Part shown: positions 61,571 to 64,000 of the stretch, piece by piece
How positions within the stretch are numbered: position 1 is the first letter of the stretch
Layout of the letters: each line of letters opens with the position of its first letter
Assembly (NCBI GenBank): GCA_935421135.1
Contig: OW285192.1
Location: 1,097,501 to 1,161,500, forward strand
Direction: 5' to 3'
DNA from: Bugulina stolonifera
Lineage: Eukaryota; Bryozoa; Gymnolaemata; Cheilostomatida; Bugulidae
Length of the DNA: 64,000 nucleotides
The notes under the pieces: model-generated
Seen by the model: the letters and a program-made list of their open reading frames with translations, nothing else
What the model was told of the DNA's origin: nothing
Databases searched by the model: none
Position numbers and translations under genes: made by a program

Positions 61571-62439
61571 CTTGATCGACCTTGATCTTAATCACATGAG
61601 ATGAACATATCGTTTGAATTCGGCTCTTGTTTAAATTTAGCTACGTATTTATTAATAATTTATTCCACAAAGCTTTATATCCAAGTAGAAGACCTCAACT
61701 GATTAACTGGCCTAGTGTTGACGGAATGAATTTAATACGTAGTAGTAGTAATAGTCTAACCAGCCAAGGTAAAGCAGGTTGAAGCCAGTAGCGTAGGAGT
61801 AGTACAAGTTGAAGTTCAACCAAGAGGTTAAGTTGAAGATTTGTTGTTTCTTTAACCACTTTTTTGACGAAATAATATCAAACAATTTGTGTTTTGACTA
61901 ATAATGAAGAAGTTTGTGAACAACCTGGAGACGTAACCATGCATATAGTCCACAACTAAAATGAGAGCAATTCAACTCTTTGGCTGTTTTGTAGTGAGAT
62001 CAGGATGTAGATTTTCCTTGGCTTAGTAAATTTGTGTAAACCTAGCGTTCTACCAGAAGGTACTCTCGATTTGTGTTCCTATATTCAGTACTTAACAACA
62101 AAACCTCTCATATTAAGGACCAGAGGCCAATAACTATTTTATAAATCTCTTGCTTTTGAGACTATCGTGAACAGAGCGGAAAACAACCGATAAATGGCTG
62201 TCTTGTATAGTAGACAAGGTCAAGGCTAATCCTTAGAGGCGTGGTCAAAAACAGGGGAAAAGTCCACTGAAAAATTTACTTCACCGAGAGAAAAATCAAT
62301 CAGTTAACCCATTAACCCAATTATCCATGAATTAGTCTATCAAACTCTATAGTTGTGCTTATTATTTAATTTCTCAATATGAGACGACAATCTAATCTCA
62401 TTGAACTCAACTTCCAGTAAAACTTCGGTCCCTGCTTGG
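61571..62439. other. 5' flank of the GPCR gene
   Basis: Unique A/T-rich sequence between the receptor's first exon and the retroelement. It should contain the receptor promoter; no specific motif was assigned. Confidence 0.4.
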
Positions 62440-64000
62440 GACTCTAGTCTTTATATTATTTTTTATATATTTTTTTCTTTTGAATTTTTATTTTACAAAA
62501 AAATATTATTATTATTATTGTTATTTTTAAGAATATAGGCCTAATGATAATCTTGTCTATTCTTATTTTTTTCCCACTGAGACCGCCAGGGAACGGAAGA
62601 GATGTGGGAACACAATATGGATTTTTTCTTCTTTCCTCTTTCTCTCTTTTTTGATAACTTTTATTCCCTTTTATATATAATTTATAATGTTGAATGTTTT
62701 TTTTATATTTTTTATATGTGCTCTAGAATAGTATTTATATATTTTTTTTATTATTTATCATGTCATAACAGCAAAAAAAAAGGAAAAGAAAAAAAGGAAA
62801 AAAAGAACTATTTATCAGCTCTCAAGACACATATCACATATGGTTTTTGGCCAGAAAAAGTAATAAAATTGATTCGTTTTTATGTATGGTGTGTAGGTGT
62901 TTTGGCATTGTCTCGTATTATACTTATTGAGGTAATTGTAATCGAAAGGTGGTTCGATCCCCTCAGCAATACAATGATGGAATAGTTTTAGTCTGGCCTT
63001 TTTCGCCTTTCAGTTAAGAATTTTATTTGGGTGTGTTCTCTTATGTTTGTGAAACTTACTTGCCCTTTTATTCTGAAAATAAATCTTAATGCATGATTTT
63101 GAGTTTTTTTCAAGTTGTTTTATGTATTTCCTTTGGTGTGGGTCCCATATCTGGGATGCATATTCCAAATGACGTCGTACTATTGCGAAATATGCTGTTT
63201 TCCGAGTCTTGGTGTCTGCAGTTTTTAAGACTCTTCTTAGTAGACCTAGTTTTTGGGTTGCAGCAGCTACCATTATGGAAATTTGCGAATCCCATTTCAG
63301 GTTACTTTGGAGGCACACACCTAGGTAGGAATAAGATGTTACTCACTCTATTGTGATTGGTGATCTGAACCAACTTGTAAAAAAAGCATTTGGAAAAATT
63401 GAATGGCATTTGCCATGCAGACGACCATTTCTGGAGAGCTATCAAATCTTCTTGCAAAATTTGTTTATCTTCACAGGTGTTATATATAATAGCATCATCT
63501 GCAAATAGTCTGCAGTGTGATTGAATTTGTTGTGGAAGGTCATTTATATAAATTAAAAATAAAATAGGGCCCAAAACGAAACCCTGTGGAACCCCAGACA
63601 CAACTGGTTTCCTAGTCGACTGTGTGTCTTTGATTACTACATATTGTTCTCTACTATGAAGAAACTCCTCTAACCATGAATAAATTAGGCTATCAAAACC
63701 ACTGCTTCTAATCTTGTACAATAACTTTCTGTGATTGACAGAGCCGAAAGCTTTAGAAAAATCTAAGATAATTAGATCTACTGTTTTACCAGTGTCACGC
63801 AGGTAGGAAATATGGCCAAGTGTGTGGGCCAACTGGGTTTCACATGATCTTCCAGTTCTAAAACCATGTTGGCTATTAGTAAAATAATTCAAGTCCTTTA
63901 GGATGTTATTTATATATGATGATAATATATGTTCAAAAAGTTTACATAATAGGCAAGTAAGTGATATAGGATGATAATTGCTGGCAGATTGTGTGCTTCC
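62440..64000 (-). mobile_element. Jockey/CR1-type non-LTR element, 3' portion
   Basis: Contains the reverse transcriptase remnant and about 0.5 kb of A/T-rich sequence beyond its last stop on the minus strand, which I take as 3' UTR. The 3' boundary is uncertain. Within it, 62940-62975 (plus strand) has a tRNA B-box-like run (GGTTCGATCCC) but no full cloverleaf. Confidence 0.6.
63010..64000 (-). pseudogene. Non-LTR retrotransposon reverse transcriptase, frameshifted, 5' part off-window
   Basis: The minus-strand frame is open from the window edge to 63302 and carries reverse transcriptase blocks: NYHPISLTCLLCKLFEHIL, QHGFRTGRSCETQ, LDFSKAFGSVNHRKLL, GVPQGFVLGPILFLIYINDL and the catalytic RLFADD. 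The domain continues in another frame (63318-63010) with YLGVCLQSNLKWD, LKTADTKTRKTAYF and LEYASQIWDPHQR, the usual thumb and C-terminal blocks. The frame is lost around 63340-63360, and a TGA also interrupts the second frame there, so this copy is probably dead. The block order fits the jockey/CR1 group. The Phe in GVPQGF replaces the usual Ser. Confidence 0.9.

Noticed and set aside
62935..62980. tRNA gene
   Set aside because: Only a B-box/T-arm-like string is present; no acceptor stem, D-arm or anticodon arm could be folded.

Overview
This is animal (metazoan) nuclear DNA: AT-rich, with genes broken into many short GT-AG exons and introns crowded with minisatellites. The lineage is inferred, not proven. 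An arachidonate-type lipoxygenase with an N-terminal PLAT domain, a GPR157/cAMP-receptor-like 7TM receptor, a DH-PH RhoGEF and a jockey/CR1-type retrotransposon fit an early-branching marine invertebrate such as a sponge. Gene models were built by hand from reading frame, splice sites and intron-phase agreement. None has transcript support.

Layout, left to right. (1) About 0.5-17.2 kb, minus strand: a RhoGEF with a Ser-rich N-terminal region, a complete DH domain and the start of a PH domain; its 3' end is unresolved near the left edge. (2) 18.2-18.5 kb, minus: a doubtful small membrane-protein ORF. (3) 19.7-21.3 and 23.6-24.4 kb, minus: a tandem pair of two-exon paralogues (176 and 179 aa). 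They have Ras-like size and layout and C-terminal CaaX boxes (CTIL, CEIL), but none of the GTP-binding motifs. I do not recognise the family, and it is the best candidate here for an undescribed protein system. (4) 28.2-35.1 kb, plus: an unrecognised single-pass membrane protein with a long basic Ser/Arg-rich tail. (5) 35.9-48.4 kb, minus: a complete 675-aa lipoxygenase in 15 coding exons with all five iron ligands. (6) 51.3-61.6 kb, minus: a complete 319-aa seven-transmembrane receptor in 11 exons. (7) About 63.0-64.0 kb, minus: the RT end of a frameshifted non-LTR retrotransposon, running off the right edge.

The gaps hold more than 40 tandem arrays (units of about 3-54 bp), two copies of a tRNA-derived SINE, several MITE families (one with a clear 7-bp target duplication, one with a 10-bp duplication and a variable number of internal modules), and three long perfect inverted repeats. 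The most striking non-coding pattern is that several intronic arrays are built from duplicated exon-intron junctions: the end of the upstream exon plus its 5' splice site is copied several times into the intron. This occurs in three unrelated genes on both strands.

The genes are not an operon. A loose common theme is signalling (GPCR, RhoGEF, Ras-like CaaX proteins, eicosanoid-type oxygenase), but nothing in the sequence shows that they act together.
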